Assembly: GCA_949775045.1 (NCBI GenBank)
Contig: OX459097.1
Span: 17,088,210-17,152,209, forward strand
Direction of reading: 5' to 3'
From: Metridium senile
Taxonomy: Eukaryota > Cnidaria > Anthozoa > Actiniaria > Metridiidae
Length of the DNA: 64,000 bases
Shown: piece by piece, positions 21,699 to 33,785 of the stretch
Layout: every line of letters begins with the position of its first letter
Numbering within the stretch: the stretch's first letter is position 1
Translations under genes and position numbers: made by a program
Notes under the pieces: generated by a model
The model's input: the letters and a program-made list of their open reading frames with translations, nothing else
Told to the model about the DNA's origin: nothing
The model's database searches: none

Positions 21699-21774
21699 GA
21701 TCACGACCCTCCCGCCTCCCCGCAGCGATGAAACCTCCTCTCCTAAGGCCTAGCCAGGCTTACCCACTCGCGAA

Positions 21775-21861
21775 TGCCGAGGACCGATTCTCCCATATCT
21801 TAGCCATATAGGTCTGTTGGGCATTGTGTGTGGGTTTACCTGGTGAGAATATAGTACTATT
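21775..21861 (+). repeat. B2, right end of the retrotransposon
   Basis: Second copy of B1. After it the flank resumes with TCAAATGTGG. Confidence 0.92.
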
Positions 21862-22238
21862 TCAAATGTGGTTTACCTTTTACTATACTCGAATTTAGTA
21901 AAAAGCTATAAAATCCTGTGATACATCTTTTTCGTTACCTTAATAATTGGACACGATATTTAGCTCTTGATGGTCTGATTTCATCACTCTTAAAGAACCA
22001 TTTATATGAACTGGAACTTGCAATTGCATCAGCTAAAAACAACCCAACACAAACCACTTTATTGCTGTGCAATAATGACTAATCAACTATGCATGCTCAT
22101 TAAAAATTACATCACCAGGCTATAAATAGCACACTACATTATAATATATAACTCATTTTTGGTACTGTACTCTTTAACACAAAAAAGTGATATTTTCTTT
22201 TTCTCACAATCAATTTAATTTTTTGTTTATTTTTTCAG

Positions 22239-22286
22239 AGAAAAATAAAGAAGTTCTTTGGCAAAACGAGTCATTTACTATTAAGG
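22239..22286 (+). other. Exon-like 48-bp segment
   Basis: A TTTTTTCAG acceptor-like site is followed by 48 bp ending in AAG|GTGAGG, a strong donor. It has an open frame. It could be an untranslated or leader exon of TRAF copy B, whose first coding exon begins at an acceptor, but nothing else supports this. Confidence 0.2.
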
Positions 22287-22550
22287 TGAGGGCAATATTA
22301 TAACTAACAGGCATTATAAATCTATATTTTTTAATATATAATTATTTCAATTTATTTAAAATTGCAATGTAATGGTGACTGAGTTAGTAGCCTGCATAAC
22401 TGGCCCTGGAGGATTGGGGAGAGGCTACTGAGTTAGAAGACAGGTAAATCTAACGGACGGACAACTCGTCTGGTGTGAAACAAGAGACAAACAAAATTTT
22501 AAGGAAAATTAAAAGTCGTTTCATTGTGTTGAAAGTCACATTTTAAAAGG

Positions 22551-22754
22551 CCCGGGCAAACGATTTCAACATTTGCTTCAACATCCGTTCGATTTTGTTG
22601 AATGGTAATGTTTAAACGCTTTTAAACTCTTTCATTGTTGAAACATGTTGAAACATGTTGAATTGATGTTGAAAGAGTTTAAAAAGGCTTTAACATTGCC
22701 ATTCAACAAAATCGAACGGATGTTGAAGCAAATGTTAAAAGCGTTTGCTCGGGC
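22551..22754. mobile_element. Long fold-back element (CCCGGGCAAACG / CGTTTGCTCGGGC)
   Basis: About 95-bp arms form a nearly complete palindrome rich in TGTTGAA motifs, with inner copies GAAACATGTTGAAACATG near the centre. No coding potential beyond a reading frame that simply follows the repeat. Confidence 0.75.
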
Positions 22755-22879
22755 ACTTAGACGAACAAATTTACAGACGATTTTTGGTCATGTAATACTA
22801 GTAAGTATAGTGTTAACACAAATAACTGAGTAAATTGCTACATCCAAAATTGACTGAAAACTAGTAGTTACTCAAATAA

Positions 22880-23000
22880 CTCGATGCATCCACAGTTACT
22901 CACTGCAAAAACGTCTGAGTACTGGTTATTCAACTGAGTAAATCGATGATTCACAGTTACTCACTGAAAAAACTGCTGAGTAATAGAAAGAAAATAACTG
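22880..23000. repeat. Local repeats of CAGTTACTCACTG
   Basis: Three imperfect copies of an ACAGTTACTCACTGAAAAA-like unit separated by GAGTAACTG-type inverted pieces. Function unknown. Confidence 0.4.
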
Positions 23001-23016
23001 AGTGAAAGTTCCTTAT

Positions 23017-23311
23017 TCAGTTTTTCATATTCGAAAGGACGTATGATATATATATATTTCCAAATATTGTATCAAAACATTTTTCTTTCAAACCCTTCGG
23101 CACAACGACAATTTTTTTTAATGTAGATGAGGCATGATCGTCCGGGGTAGTGTAGTCTTGAGAAAGACTGATGGTGTTGATGTCTGACGTTTCGACAACC
23201 TGAGCGAAAGTCATCTTCAGAGTAAAGAAAATGACTCACATCATGTTTTGGGTTGTTTGTGAGTTGTTCAACGAACAATAAACGATTTCTAAAATATTTC
23301 TGGGTGCCCAC
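23017..23311 (-). repeat. Possible 3' end of a retroelement (Penelope-like?)
   Basis: Read on the - strand, GAAGATGACTTTCGCTCAGG followed by GTTGTCGAAACGTC resembles the 'GAAGATG...CGAAACGTC' signature at the ends of Penelope-like elements and some other animal repeats. Only this fragment is present, with no RT or GIY-YIG domain nearby. Weak assignment. Confidence 0.3.
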
Positions 23312-23680
23312 GGTTTTTCGATTCGCACTGTAAGAGATTTTAGAAGAGCTTCAGTTCAAATTAAATATTTGATCCTTAAAATTAATTTTAAGGAACGTTT
23401 TTGCTTTCGGGAGTTCTTGGCATGATTTTTTAATTTCTTAGTATGGAAGTCTATTCATTCGGACCTTCAAGACGGTGTTTATCTCCCTGAAAAAGAAAGG
23501 ATTTGGTTTTAAAACATGCCAAGCAGAAAGCGGATTTCCTTATATATTCCTTAGACGTGCAATGACTTTCCGTTTTGATATTAGTCACCGAGGAAGTTTA
23601 AAAGCTACAGTTTTTCATTTGGAATATACACATTTGATTCGTGGAATTGATATAGTTAAGCATCGAAGGTATGATCATCA

Positions 23681-23733
<53 letters not shown>

Positions 23734-23798
23734 CATCATCATCATCATCATCATCATTATTATTATTATTATTATCGTTATCATTGTTATTATTATAA
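23681..23798. repeat. (ATT)n/(ATC)n microsatellite
   Basis: A run of ATT triplets changes to ATC triplets and back to ATT. It generates meaningless poly-Leu, poly-Tyr and poly-His frames. Confidence 0.95.
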
Positions 23799-24531
23799 TG
23801 TAATAAACCTTTTTTACATCACGCTAACTCTACAAGATCTCTTTAGCAGCTATAGCGCTTGTCATAGGTATATGATAGACATAAAATATATATAGAGTAA
23901 CTAACATAAATATAAGAAAATGAATGTAGTATAATAAAACTGTTAAAATAGAATAACTAATTAAAGAATAACGGAGAAAATCGCAACAAATATATTTTCA
24001 ATATGATTCCTAAGATATTATTAATTTAATTTTAATCCTAGTTCTGATATAAATATATGCTTTAAAATATGCTATATAATATATCCTATAAAAATATAGT
24101 AAAATATTATAAAATATATATGTACTAATAATAATCAGTTTCTTGAAATAATTAAGTTCTACGCTCTTTTAAAAGCCTAATTAATATCGGACACCTGTCT
24201 ATTAAAAGTGGTATACTGGCTATTCCATAATTTAAACACAGCAACAAACCAACGGTCTCCATATGTCCTAAGCCTAGACTTGGGAACTTCTAACAGTCTT
24301 ATGTTAGAATCGTTTCAGTATAGTTCCATGATCGTATCATGATCGTATTATGATCTGTTAAAGTTTGTTATGCTTTTTAGTTTCGATATTATTTAGAGAA
24401 GTGAATCGAAAATGTGCATTTTGTTTTTGCTCTTCATGAATAGTTTCTTGATCAAAATGTTGCGTTGGAAAGTATTAAAGTAAATGGTAGGTCTTGTAAA
24501 ATCTCACTACCCTTTTCATAATAGAGTGCAT

Positions 24532-24785
24532 TCAGTAAAAGCGTGAAACACTAATTACGAAATTGTGCAAAATAGTGCTAGTTGAAGAATAGAGTACAAA
24601 TACTAAAAGTGTGCAACATAAATACCACTAAATACTGCTAAATCATGCAAATTCTTTTGTTCTCTATTGTTTAATCAACACTATTTAGTGGTAAATAGTA
24701 CAAAGTATTGCACACTTTTAGTGTTTGTACTCTAGAAAACAAAATAGTATTACTAGTTTTTCACGCCTTTACTAAATGCACTCTA
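24532..24785. mobile_element. F3-type MITE interrupted by a second F3-type MITE
   Basis: The outer inverted ends are GAGTGCATTCAGTAAAAGCG / CACGCCTTTACTAAATGCAC, flanked by TA. At 24590-24734 a second element with ends GAGTACAAATACTAAAAGTG / CACTTTTAGTGTTTGTACTC is inserted, also flanked by TA. The uninterrupted outer element at 40586-40728 continues from TTGAACAATAGA into ACAAAAGAATTAG, which confirms the nesting. Confidence 0.85.
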
Positions 24786-25474
24786 ACTGGGAAAAATTCC
24801 AATACTCTAATTGGTATTTTTGTATTTCCTTCCTTTTGTTCAGCTCGAAAGATCTGTTTTATTGCTAGTAGATAATACATAAATTATCCTACTGCATTGA
24901 ATTTTCGCTTTTAGAATATTAGAGAGACGTTCATTGATACAACCCCATCGAGATATTTCTTTGATTTGAAGTAAAGCTCAATATTTCATTTTATGACAAA
25001 AATAATTTGATATGAATATTTAATTTCTCCTTATTTCCTTGTAGATGGAACTTAGACGGTTTGAAAGTACAACTTTATTTCTCGATTGTTTCGAGTTTTA
25101 ACATCTTACCTTTTCGATATGACTATGTGCTCTTTATTAGCATCATTGTAACTTTTGCTTTTAATCTGAGATAAAAGATTTCCGTATTTTCCTGTTTTAC
25201 ACACTTGATTCCTTGAGAACCATCTTGTTTTTAGGTGGTCTCGCTTTGGAGCGCGCAAAGGATTGTTGGTCAAAACGAACAATTTCAAAATGGCGCCTCT
25301 CGACAAAGCATCGATTTTAGCCGTTTGCGTTTTGTTTTTATTCTATTTTATTACTAATAGAGTAGCAGAGAGCTTACTCGTTAATTAGTTTTATGCCGTA
25401 TATTTACTAGAACCTCATTAATTTATTGAAAATGTATTTCTTAAATTTTTTTTTTTTTTATTGCAGAACTTCTA

Positions 25475-28400
25475 ATGAATACAAATATTGCTGGATATCG
25501 TATCTGCGAAGAGGATCGTAAAAACCTTCAAAGTAAAGACCTTTGCGGGCTCTGTAATAACGTGGTAAAAACTGCAATCCAGACAGAATGCGGGCACCGT
25601 TATTGCTCCGGTTGTATAGAGCCAGAATTCAAGTGAGTAAAAACAACAAAGCATTGACTTTTGCTAGCCTGTTATTTCGATAGAGATTTCGAAAGAGTTT
25701 TACCATGCACGATACAAGACCGTAGTCTTTTTATAAAATAATTAGGTTTTCTCTGATTAAATTTGATGATTTTTAATTCCCCCAGTAAACGATCTTTTAC
25801 GATCAAGTCTTTCGTGTATGTTGTGCTGTATTGCACGTTATATGTGAAAATTCTTCCATATAATTCCCCCTGTAAACGATCTTTTACTACCAAGACTAGT
25901 CTTTTCGTGTAAAAGTAATGCTGTATTGTACGTGATATGTTTAAATCCGTCCATATAATTCCCCCAGTAAACGATCTTTTACGACCAAGAATAGTCTTTT
26001 CGTGTAAAAGTAATGCTGTATTGTACATATGTTTAAATGCGTCCACGAATACCCCAACTAAACCATATTTTACTATTTCTGAAAGTTGATCTAACGGTAG
26101 TTTATTATTCTACAGCAAACATAAAGGTGAAATCAAGTGTGCGATCTGCCAAAAAAACCTCACAAGAGCAAAGGTATGACTTTACCGTCTTTTGCACTGA
26201 CCTACCTGTTAACGGTCGTGACAAAAAACATGTTCTGTCTTGACGTAAACGTCCAATGTTTGGCGCTAAACTTCGCACTCTCCCAATGCATCCTCTATAA
26301 ATCAATTCAATTTTTTTAGGTAAATTACGCATATTCATATTATTGTCGCATTTGTTTAAGGATAGATGCAAGTGCTGTACATATCTATAAATTTCTAGCC
26401 TTTTTTCATGCGAAGTTTGGGTTGCCCATCTTTGAAGTTTGACTGCGAGATTGAACATGTTTTTTCTCAAGCGTCAACAGGTAGATGCAAGCGACGGTAG
26501 CTAATAATACTTTCTTTTATACATGTTGTGATCGGTATTTGTTAAAACCAATCCATCCAAGAAATCTCAATTTAACCAAATTAACATAGACAAAGCTAGA
26601 AATGTGAACGTAAACATTTTTTAAGGTACAAATTTCTTTCTATTGCCTATCGTTTTCCACCGATGCAGCCTATACTTGCTTACTTGCTATAGCTTTCCAT
26701 GTAATGTAAATTGGGAGATATGTCTGAATATTTTCCAAATACAATAATCTTTGGAGATAGACCTTATTCCCTTGCCACGATAACTCGAGTCGTAGATGAG
26801 TACTCAAATCTGTTGTACCAGCGGTAACGCCACGAGCGTAGCATTAAAACGAGACTCTCAAGTTGAACATACAAGGAAATACACCCTTTCCGAAAAACTT
26901 TGTCACCTGTGAAGTGAAAAGCCTACAAGCTAGTAGCGCAGGGGATTATGGGTTACCTATGTATACTTTATTAGAACGCAGGAATTTCATGGCCAAATTG
27001 CTAAACTTGTCAGTATGTTATTGAAAAATGTCCGTTTTGACTTATCAAACAACAAGAAAGGCGTTCCGAATGCATATTAGGTTCTAAACTGAATCATGAT
27101 CCTTTGCGCCACTAGCTTGTGTGCTTTTCAACGGTGACAAACTTTCTCGGAAATGGTGTATACTACATGTTACTACATATCAACAAGTCATCGAATTATT
27201 ATGATATAACTATCTTTATCTATACTATATAGGTAATATAATGAAATTTGTAACACCTTAAAAAATGTTGACGTAACTTTACTGACTATACTATACAAAT
27301 TATTAACAGTTGAATTCATTTTTTTTATAGATTTTCAGGGATAAATTTGCTGACCGCGAAATTCAAGGTCTCATTTTGCTTTGCATTTACTGTGTGTTTG
27401 GATGTAAATGGCGAGGACAGCTGCAGCATCGAGAGGTATTCTATCTTTTGAATTGTTTTGTTACGATTATCTACGTCGCTACTATAAACCGAATCAAACT
27501 ATGGCCGCGTCCGATTTCAATAACTATTGTTCTTGATTGGCTAGCCTCGTGTTATTTTATTTTTTATTTAATCAAATTTCGAATAAATTACATTCGTCTA
27601 ATTATCAGAATCGAATGATCCAAGGTAGACCTAAAACAGAATTCACAGATTCCTTAACATAGGCCACCCAAGATATCATAATAAATAACTGGTAAACTAT
27701 GAATGATAAAGATATAGACCCCGTCTACAGGGATCCGGATACTTTTGAAACCGCATACGTTTTGATGCAAATCGGCCTATCGTCCACACGAATCTAGAGA
27801 ATCCGGTCACCAAAATCGCATACTCTTGAATTGGAAACGATCAACAGGATTCGTGTGGACGCAAATATTTCTATGCGGTTTCAGCCTGACCGGATTCGTG
27901 TAGAAGGGGCCATAAACAATAATAAAAAAACAATTATATACCATGTTCACGTTGAAACACAATGGAGTTTTCATATGTATGCGAGGCTAGCCAGTCAAGA
28001 ACAATAATTCTAAAGTTGGACACCATATTTCGATTCGTTGCATCATGGTGAAAGGAGCAAATTGTATAAATTCTGTTCGTCCCGTTTTCACACCAGCCGA
28101 TCGATAAAGTGTGACAGCTATTTCAAAAAAACGTTGAATACTACATAGTATTCCAAGACCCAAGGGAATTGTGGGTTTAATTTGAAATAGAAAGTAAATA
28201 TACAGCGATCTGCACCCTATATGTAGTAAATATATTGTTTCGGATATAATGCACTAAAATAAAAAAATAAAATTTTTTCTGTATGTACTTTAGGCAAAAT
28301 TACATGTACCTAAATGCATTTCGGTTTCGGAATGCTCCATTCGTTATGCAGTATTCAAACTTTTTTTGGAGTAGCTGTGTATTTCGGTTAACCCCTTCTA

Positions 28401-31400
28401 CATTGTATTTGATGGCTTTTTGTTACGAGTGATCCCCCTTCCCCACCTCCATAAAACTCACAAACCACCTCCACCCTTGATCAAAATAAACGGTCCGTAT
28501 GCAAGCTAATACCCATCTTTATCTTTGGTATTGTATCGCTATAGGAATATCCAATATAGTGCAATAGAGTCCAAACATTATACCCGTGAAACAAGTAGTA
28601 CTAATTAGTACTAAATAGTGCTAATTAAACAATAGAATTAGCATAAAATATCACTATTTAGTACTGTTTATGTTTCACGATTTTAATGTTTGTACTCTAT
28701 CCAATATGAGATGAAATTAATAACAAAAATCCACGTCCAGTTCCCTGCGCCTTCTTGAAAGGTAGCCGGGTCTTTGCATCGAAGCAAACGTTGAGCTTGC
28801 AATGATATGGCCTGATTTTCAGAGCGGGCCTGGGACCTACGGGGAGAAAGTGATAGCGTAGGGCCCAGGCCCACTCTGAAAATCAGGCTAGCAAAGATAG
28901 AGACAGGTAACAAATTGTCCATCAAAGTGTTAAAAGAAAATAGACTATATATTTAAACTTAAGATTTCCATTTCTTCCAGGAACATCACAAAACGTGCAA
29001 GTTTATCCCTCTCAAGTGCGTGAATCGTGAGTGTGACAAACACGTGACCAAAGATAACTTGGCGAATCATTTACAGAATGAATGTCTGTACAGAGAAGTC
29101 TTGTGTTCTTATTGTGGACAGCCTGTTACATTTAACAACCTTAAGGTACGTAGGGTAAACGACATTCTTCATTCTTCATGTCTCGTATCAGAAATACCGT
29201 ATGCAATCTTGAAAACGATACCATGTATGATATTGTAGGTGAGAAGTTATAACAAAAGACTTTGATTAGCGCGCGAGATTTTTTTTAACGGGTTGAGATT
29301 GCAACAGAACAATAGGCATATCTTTGATACGGAAATATATATTGATGTGTGTTATAAAATGTTTTATTATACACCCTTTCCGAGAAAGTCTGTCACCTGT
29401 GAAAAGCACACAAGCTAGTGGCGCAAAGGATCATGGATCAGTTCAGAAACTAAATTCCGAAAACCTTTCTTGTTGTTTGATAAGTCAAAAATGAACATTT
29501 CTCAATAACATATTGACAAGTGTAGCAATGTGGCCATGAAATCCCTGCGTTCTAATAAAGTATACATAGGTTACCTATAATCCCCTGCGCTACTAGCTTG
29601 TAGACTTTTCACTTCACGGGTAATAAAGTTTCTCGGAAAGGGTGTATATTAATTGTCAATGAAATACCAATGTGATTATTATCTTTTAGGAACACGAAGA
29701 CTTTTGTCCGCATTATCTAATTAACTGCGAGTTTTGCAAAAACGATTTTCCTCGCGAGCAGGTAGGTTGGACGTAGTTATATGATATATGCTATAATTTT
29801 GTTCGTTTGCTTGTTTGTTCGTCTTGTTTATTTGTTTTGTTTGCATATTTGTTTGTGTTTTTCGTCGTTCGTTTGTTTGTCTGTTTGCTTGTTTGTTTGT
29901 GCGTTTCTTCGTTGGTTTTTCTGTTTGCTTGTTTGTTTGTGTGTTTCTTCGTTGGTGTGTCTGTTTGCTTGTTTGTTTGTGTGTTTCGTCGTTGGTTTTT
30001 CTGTTTGCTTGTTTGTTTGTGTGTTTCTTCGTTGGTGTGTCTGTTTGCTTGTTTGTTTGTGTGTTTCGTCGTTGGTGTGTCTGTTTGCTTGTTTGTTTGT
30101 GTGTTTCTTCGTTGGTGTGTCTGTTTGCTTGTTTGTTTGTGTGTTTCTTCGTTGGTGTGTCTGTTTGCTTGCTTGTGTTTCTTTGTCTGTTTGTCGGTTT
30201 GCTTGATTGTTTTTATGTTTCTTCGTTTCCTTGTATGTTTGCTTTTTTGTTTCCTCGTCAGTCAATTGATTTGTTTGTTTATTTATCAATTTGTATATTA
30301 GTTTGTTTTTAATGAATGATCTCGGGCCGGGGAATCTCAAAGGAGACTCCTTTGGCCAGATTAATCACTTCATCTCTTAATTTGTGTTTTTTTTTCCTAG
30401 TTAATACGACACAAAGATCCTAATGGCGTTGACGCATGCCCAGCTCTTATGGCGTCTTGTCCGTTTAAAACAATTGGATGCAAAGAGTCAAGGGTAAGTG
30501 TAAACATTTATCATTACGTTGGTCAAATACACACGATTAATCGTGAAAGCATGTACCAAGTATACTCAATCAATCAGTCACTTTACTATTCATTCACTCA
30601 TTCATCCATCCCTAGCTATATTCGATCAGTCATAAAGTTTACTAACTCTATATAGTGACGAACAGCTATATAGTCATTCATTCATTTTTCCATCTATCCA
30701 TTGAGTCAGCCATCCATCCATCCATCCATCCATCCATCCAATAATTAGCTTATTCAACCATTCAGTCAGTCTGTTAGGCATGCCGTCAGTCAGTCACCAT
30801 GTCATTCTGTAAATAAGTCAGTATATATAATATGTCACTCACTTAATTAGTCTGTCAGTCAGTCAGTTAGTCGTGTCAGTCACTCTGTCACTCAGTCAGT
30901 AAGTCAGTCGTTGAGTCAGTCGCTCAGATAGTCAGTCTCAGTCAGTCAGTCAGTCAGTCAGTCAGTCAGTCAGTCAGTCAGTCAGTCAGTCAGTCAGTCA
31001 GTCAGTCGGACAGTCAGTCGGACAGTCAGTCAGTCAGACAGTCAGTCAGTCAGTCAGACAGTCAGTCAGTCAGTCAGTCAGTCAGTCAGACAATTAGTCA
31101 GTCAGTCAGTCAGTCAGTCAGTCAGTCAGACAGTCTGTCAGTCAGTCAGTCAGTCAGTCAGTCGGACAGTTAGTCGGACAGTCAGTCGGACAGTCAGTCA
31201 GTCAGACAGTCAGTCAGTCAGACAGTCAGTCAGTCAGTCAGTCAGTCAGTCAGTCAGTCAGTCAGTCAATTAGTCAGTCAGTCAGTCAGTCAGTCAGTCA
31301 GTCAGTCAGTCGGTCAGTCAGTCAGTCAGTCAGTCAGTCCGTCTCTCAGTCAGCCATTCATCTATTCTTCGACCATTAATCCATACCATTGCTTTATTTC

Positions 31401-32398
31401 GTTACCAGGTTATGAACCACAAAGACCGTCTAGAACACCAACACAAAAACGTAGAACAGCACATCAATATTCTTCTTGTAAAAGTTCAAAACATGGCACC
31501 GTATCTAGAAGACTTGATTGGAGCAACACCAAACGGACGAACATCAAAACTCCCCCAAATATTACAATCAGCTTGTGATGAAACCCTCGCACAGGTGAAC
31601 GTCGTATACATGGAACTTGAACAAAGGATCAAACATTTAGAAGAAAAAACAAACCACACAAGCTTACCGTCCAAAGGAACGACTGCACCGGATCTTTCGC
31701 GCCGTATGGACGACGTTGACTCCAAAGCTGAAAACCTCGAGTTCTTGCTTAACGAGGCACACGATACCATCGCAGATCTACGACAAGAACTTACAAAAAC
31801 GAACGTTAAATTCGAGAAAGCAGAGGAAACGATACGAAAATTGGAAAGGCGAATGGAAGAACAAGAAAAAGTTGCTGGCATACGGAACGTGGCCGTGGCT
31901 GATCTCGAAGAGAAAATAAATAGCTCAAACAATAGTAGCAGTGATGGTATCTTGGTATGGAGAATTGACCAAGTAGCAAAAAGACGAGCCGAGGCGTCTA
32001 GTGGTCGACAAATCTCGTTTTACAGCCAGCCATTCTACACAGATCCACAGGGGTACAAGATGTGTGCTCGTATTTATCTCGAAGGAGATGGGATGGGCAA
32101 AGGTAACCACATCAGTTTATTCTTTGTGGTGATGCGCGGAGAGTACGATGCGTTGCTGAAATGGCCGTTCAGACAAAAGGTAACAATGATGCTATTGGAT
32201 CAAGACAACGAGGAGCATGTGATCGATGCTTTTCGACCAGATCCAACCAGCAGCTCATTCCAGAGACCCAAGGGGGCCATGAACATTGCATCAGGATGCC
32301 CGATGTTTTGTCCTCACAGCGAGTTACAACGACATGCCTATATACGGGACGATGTAATGTTCATTAAGATAATCGTGGACAGACCGGACTGGAAATAA
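25475..32398 (+). CDS. TRAF-type RING/zinc-finger/MATH adaptor, copy B (complete)
   Basis: Seven coding exons with GT-AG borders and matching phases: 25475-25632, 26116-26173, 27331-27435, 28981-29145, 29690-29761, 30401-30493, 31409-32398. They give 546 aa, a usual TRAF length. Residues 24-64 form a C3HC4 RING (CGLC, CGHRYC, CSGC, CAIC). TRAF zinc fingers fill about 80-217, a coiled coil lies near 316-388, and MATH/TRAF-C covers about 397-546. The RING marks a ubiquitin-ligase-type adaptor; MATH recruits it to TNFR- or TLR-type receptors (family knowledge). The ATG lies 8 nt after an acceptor, so there is at least one upstream untranslated exon. Copies A and C share the exon plan. An F1 fold-back begins 13 bp after the stop; the first AATAAA is at 33116. 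Confidence 0.94.
26880..27161. mobile_element. Fold-back family F4 (TRAF-B intron 2)
   Basis: Inverted ends ACACCCTTTCCGA / TCGGAAATGGTGTA enclose about 280 bp, including the inverted pair GCCTACAAGCTAGTAGCGCA / GCGCCACTAGCTTGTGTGC. The family also occurs at 29369-29648 and, truncated, at 1738-1990. Confidence 0.75.
27718..27911. repeat. Fold-back repeat family F2 (TRAF-B intron 3)
   Basis: Single complete member; the paralogous intron of copy A has it partly duplicated (1-331). Confidence 0.8.
28565..28699. mobile_element. MITE family F3 (TRAF-B intron 3)
   Basis: Duplicate of the element at 1064-1198, with inverted ends and TA flanks, so it was present before the A/B duplication. Confidence 0.75.
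28735..28937. repeat. F1 left half with hairpin insertion 28808-28890
   Basis: Duplicate of 1230-1437. The right target duplication of the hairpin is degraded here (GCAAAGATA instead of GCAATGATA). Confidence 0.7.
29369..29648. mobile_element. Fold-back family F4, complete (TRAF-B intron 4)
   Basis: Ends ACACCCTTTCCGAGAAA / TTTCTCGGAAAGGGTGT with TA on both sides. The copy in TRAF-A has lost the left end. Confidence 0.75.
29800..30310. repeat. 40-bp T/G-rich minisatellite in TRAF-B intron 5
   Basis: Same 40-bp unit as 2134-2827 but about seven clear units (CGTTGGT at 29910, 29950, 29990 ... 30150), so the array is roughly 180 bp shorter. Confidence 0.9.
30840..31352. repeat. (CAGT)n microsatellite in TRAF-B intron 6
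   Basis: About 0.5 kb of CAGT tetranucleotides with scattered CAGA and CGGA variants, ending about 55 bp before the exon-7 acceptor. Longer and purer than in copy A. Confidence 0.93.
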
Positions 32399-32410
32399 CT
32401 GATGACTAAA

Positions 32411-32582
32411 GTCCCCTTCACAGTTCCCTGCGCCATCTTGAAAGGTAGCTGGGCCTTTGCATCGAAGCGAGATGAACGGTGAGCCTGCGTACAATTCACG
32501 TGTCAAGCTCCACGTTCGTCTCTCTTCTATGCCAAAGCCTGGCTATACCTTTCAAGTTGGCGCAGGGTACTGTGAAGGGGAC
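32411..32582. repeat. Fold-back element F1 in the TRAF-B 3' region
   Basis: Ends GTCCCCTTCACAGTTCCCTG / CAGGGTACTGTGAAGGGGAC, starting 13 bp after the stop codon. The orthologous duplicate is 4566-4762, but the central parts differ. Confidence 0.85.
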
Positions 32583-33506
32583 TATAGGAGAAAAGGATAA
32601 CAAAAGGGATGGCATCAGAGATGTAGCTGATACACAGATGAATCGAATAGTCTGGATCTCTTATATATACTGTTGACAAAGTTAGACACCTTTTTGAACA
32701 TTGTGTATGGTTTCTTTACGGCATGAGCTCAACAGCAAGCTTTATAAGGCAAATCTGTTTTCATATTTCTGGATCAACCTTGGTATTGGCCTGGCTCTCT
32801 ATTCACGATGTCACTGCGTCACTGGAGCTGCGTCACTGAAGCACTAAAACCAAGCATTTGACCAATATGTAATGCTCAAAGCGGCTGTTTTTTTACTATC
32901 AGCCTTTATACGAACGTTAAGTTTCTTATTATTATAGTGAACACACTTAGACTGTGAATCAAATTTTAGTCCGACGAAAAACTAGAGCTCGTTACCGACG
33001 TCAGTAGATTTAAATTAACATTTTTTACGGTGTTACAAATTTCCTTATATTACCTATCGTTTATATCAAACACCCACGCAGACTATACTAGTTTACTCGC
33101 CAATTACCATTTATGAATAAAATATTAAGCTAACACCATGTCGTAGTCTCGAGTTCTATACTGTTCTCTCTGTGTTTATACAGGATATATATATTATACA
33201 GATCGAACGCCAATATTTTATATTACTTATGAAACTCCAACGTTAACGTTAGTTCTTTCATACTTCACTAAATTTGTCAAGTTAAACGTAAATCTGGGCG
33301 AGAAAGTTGAAGTTAAAACTTTTGGAGGATTTTGGAGGATTTTGTATCCAAAATATACAACCTTCTTCACGGCAATGAGTTTGATAACAAACTATTACCA
33401 TTTGACTATTAGAATTTGGTTCACAGGTTACGTGACTTCACTCTAATATTTGAAAATAATGTTGTTTAAATTTGAAAGTTATGCACCTATTTTAAAAAAA
33501 AGGAAC
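32583..33506. other. 3' flank of TRAF-B, no further gene seen
   Basis: Colinear with 4763-5798. AATAAA at 33116-33121. Confidence 0.55.
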
Positions 33507-33785
33507 GTCAGAAGGAGATCTGAACCTGCAATCTGAGACCGAAATAAATTGGCCCTGTTTTTTTTTCGCTTAGCACCTTCAGATTTATATTTACCATCGC
33601 CATATCTGAAGCCAAAAAGTGTACGCAGACAGATTTTTAATGAGAAAAAAACTGTAGCCTGCGTGCAGCCCGTTTGTTTACCCGTAATAACGTTATTGCG
33701 GGTAAACAAACGGGCTGCACGCAGGCTAAAAAACTGCCGTACCCCAGAATTCATTTTGGTATCAGATTGCAGATCTCCTTCTGAC
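33507..33785. mobile_element. Fold-back element F5 with hairpin 33655-33728
   Basis: Duplicate of 5799-6084; the 74-bp TAGCCTG hairpin and its AAAAACTG flanks are conserved. Confidence 0.7.

Larger units (their letters stand above)
13002..21861 (+). mobile_element. Complete Ngaro/PAT-like (DIRS-order) tyrosine-recombinase retrotransposon
   Basis: An ~8.86-kb element with the order A1 (13002-13187), gag, RT-RNase H, tyrosine recombinase, B1 (21433-21519), A2 (21513-21698), B2 (21775-21861). These are the split direct repeats typical of Ngaro/PAT elements, which replicate through a circular DNA and integrate with a tyrosine recombinase instead of an integrase. I saw no mismatch between A1 and A2 (186 bp) or between B1 and B2 (87 bp), and the ORFs are open, so the insertion looks recent. 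Left end, B1/A2 junction and right end all share TACTATT, consistent with recombination at a short identity. No methyltransferase of the DIRS1 type was seen. Confidence 0.93.

Noticed and set aside
25672..26046. 124-residue minus-strand ORF in TRAF-B intron 1
   Set aside because: It runs over three imperfect copies of an AAACGATCTTTTACGA-containing intron repeat (about 75-100 bp apart), not a protein family.
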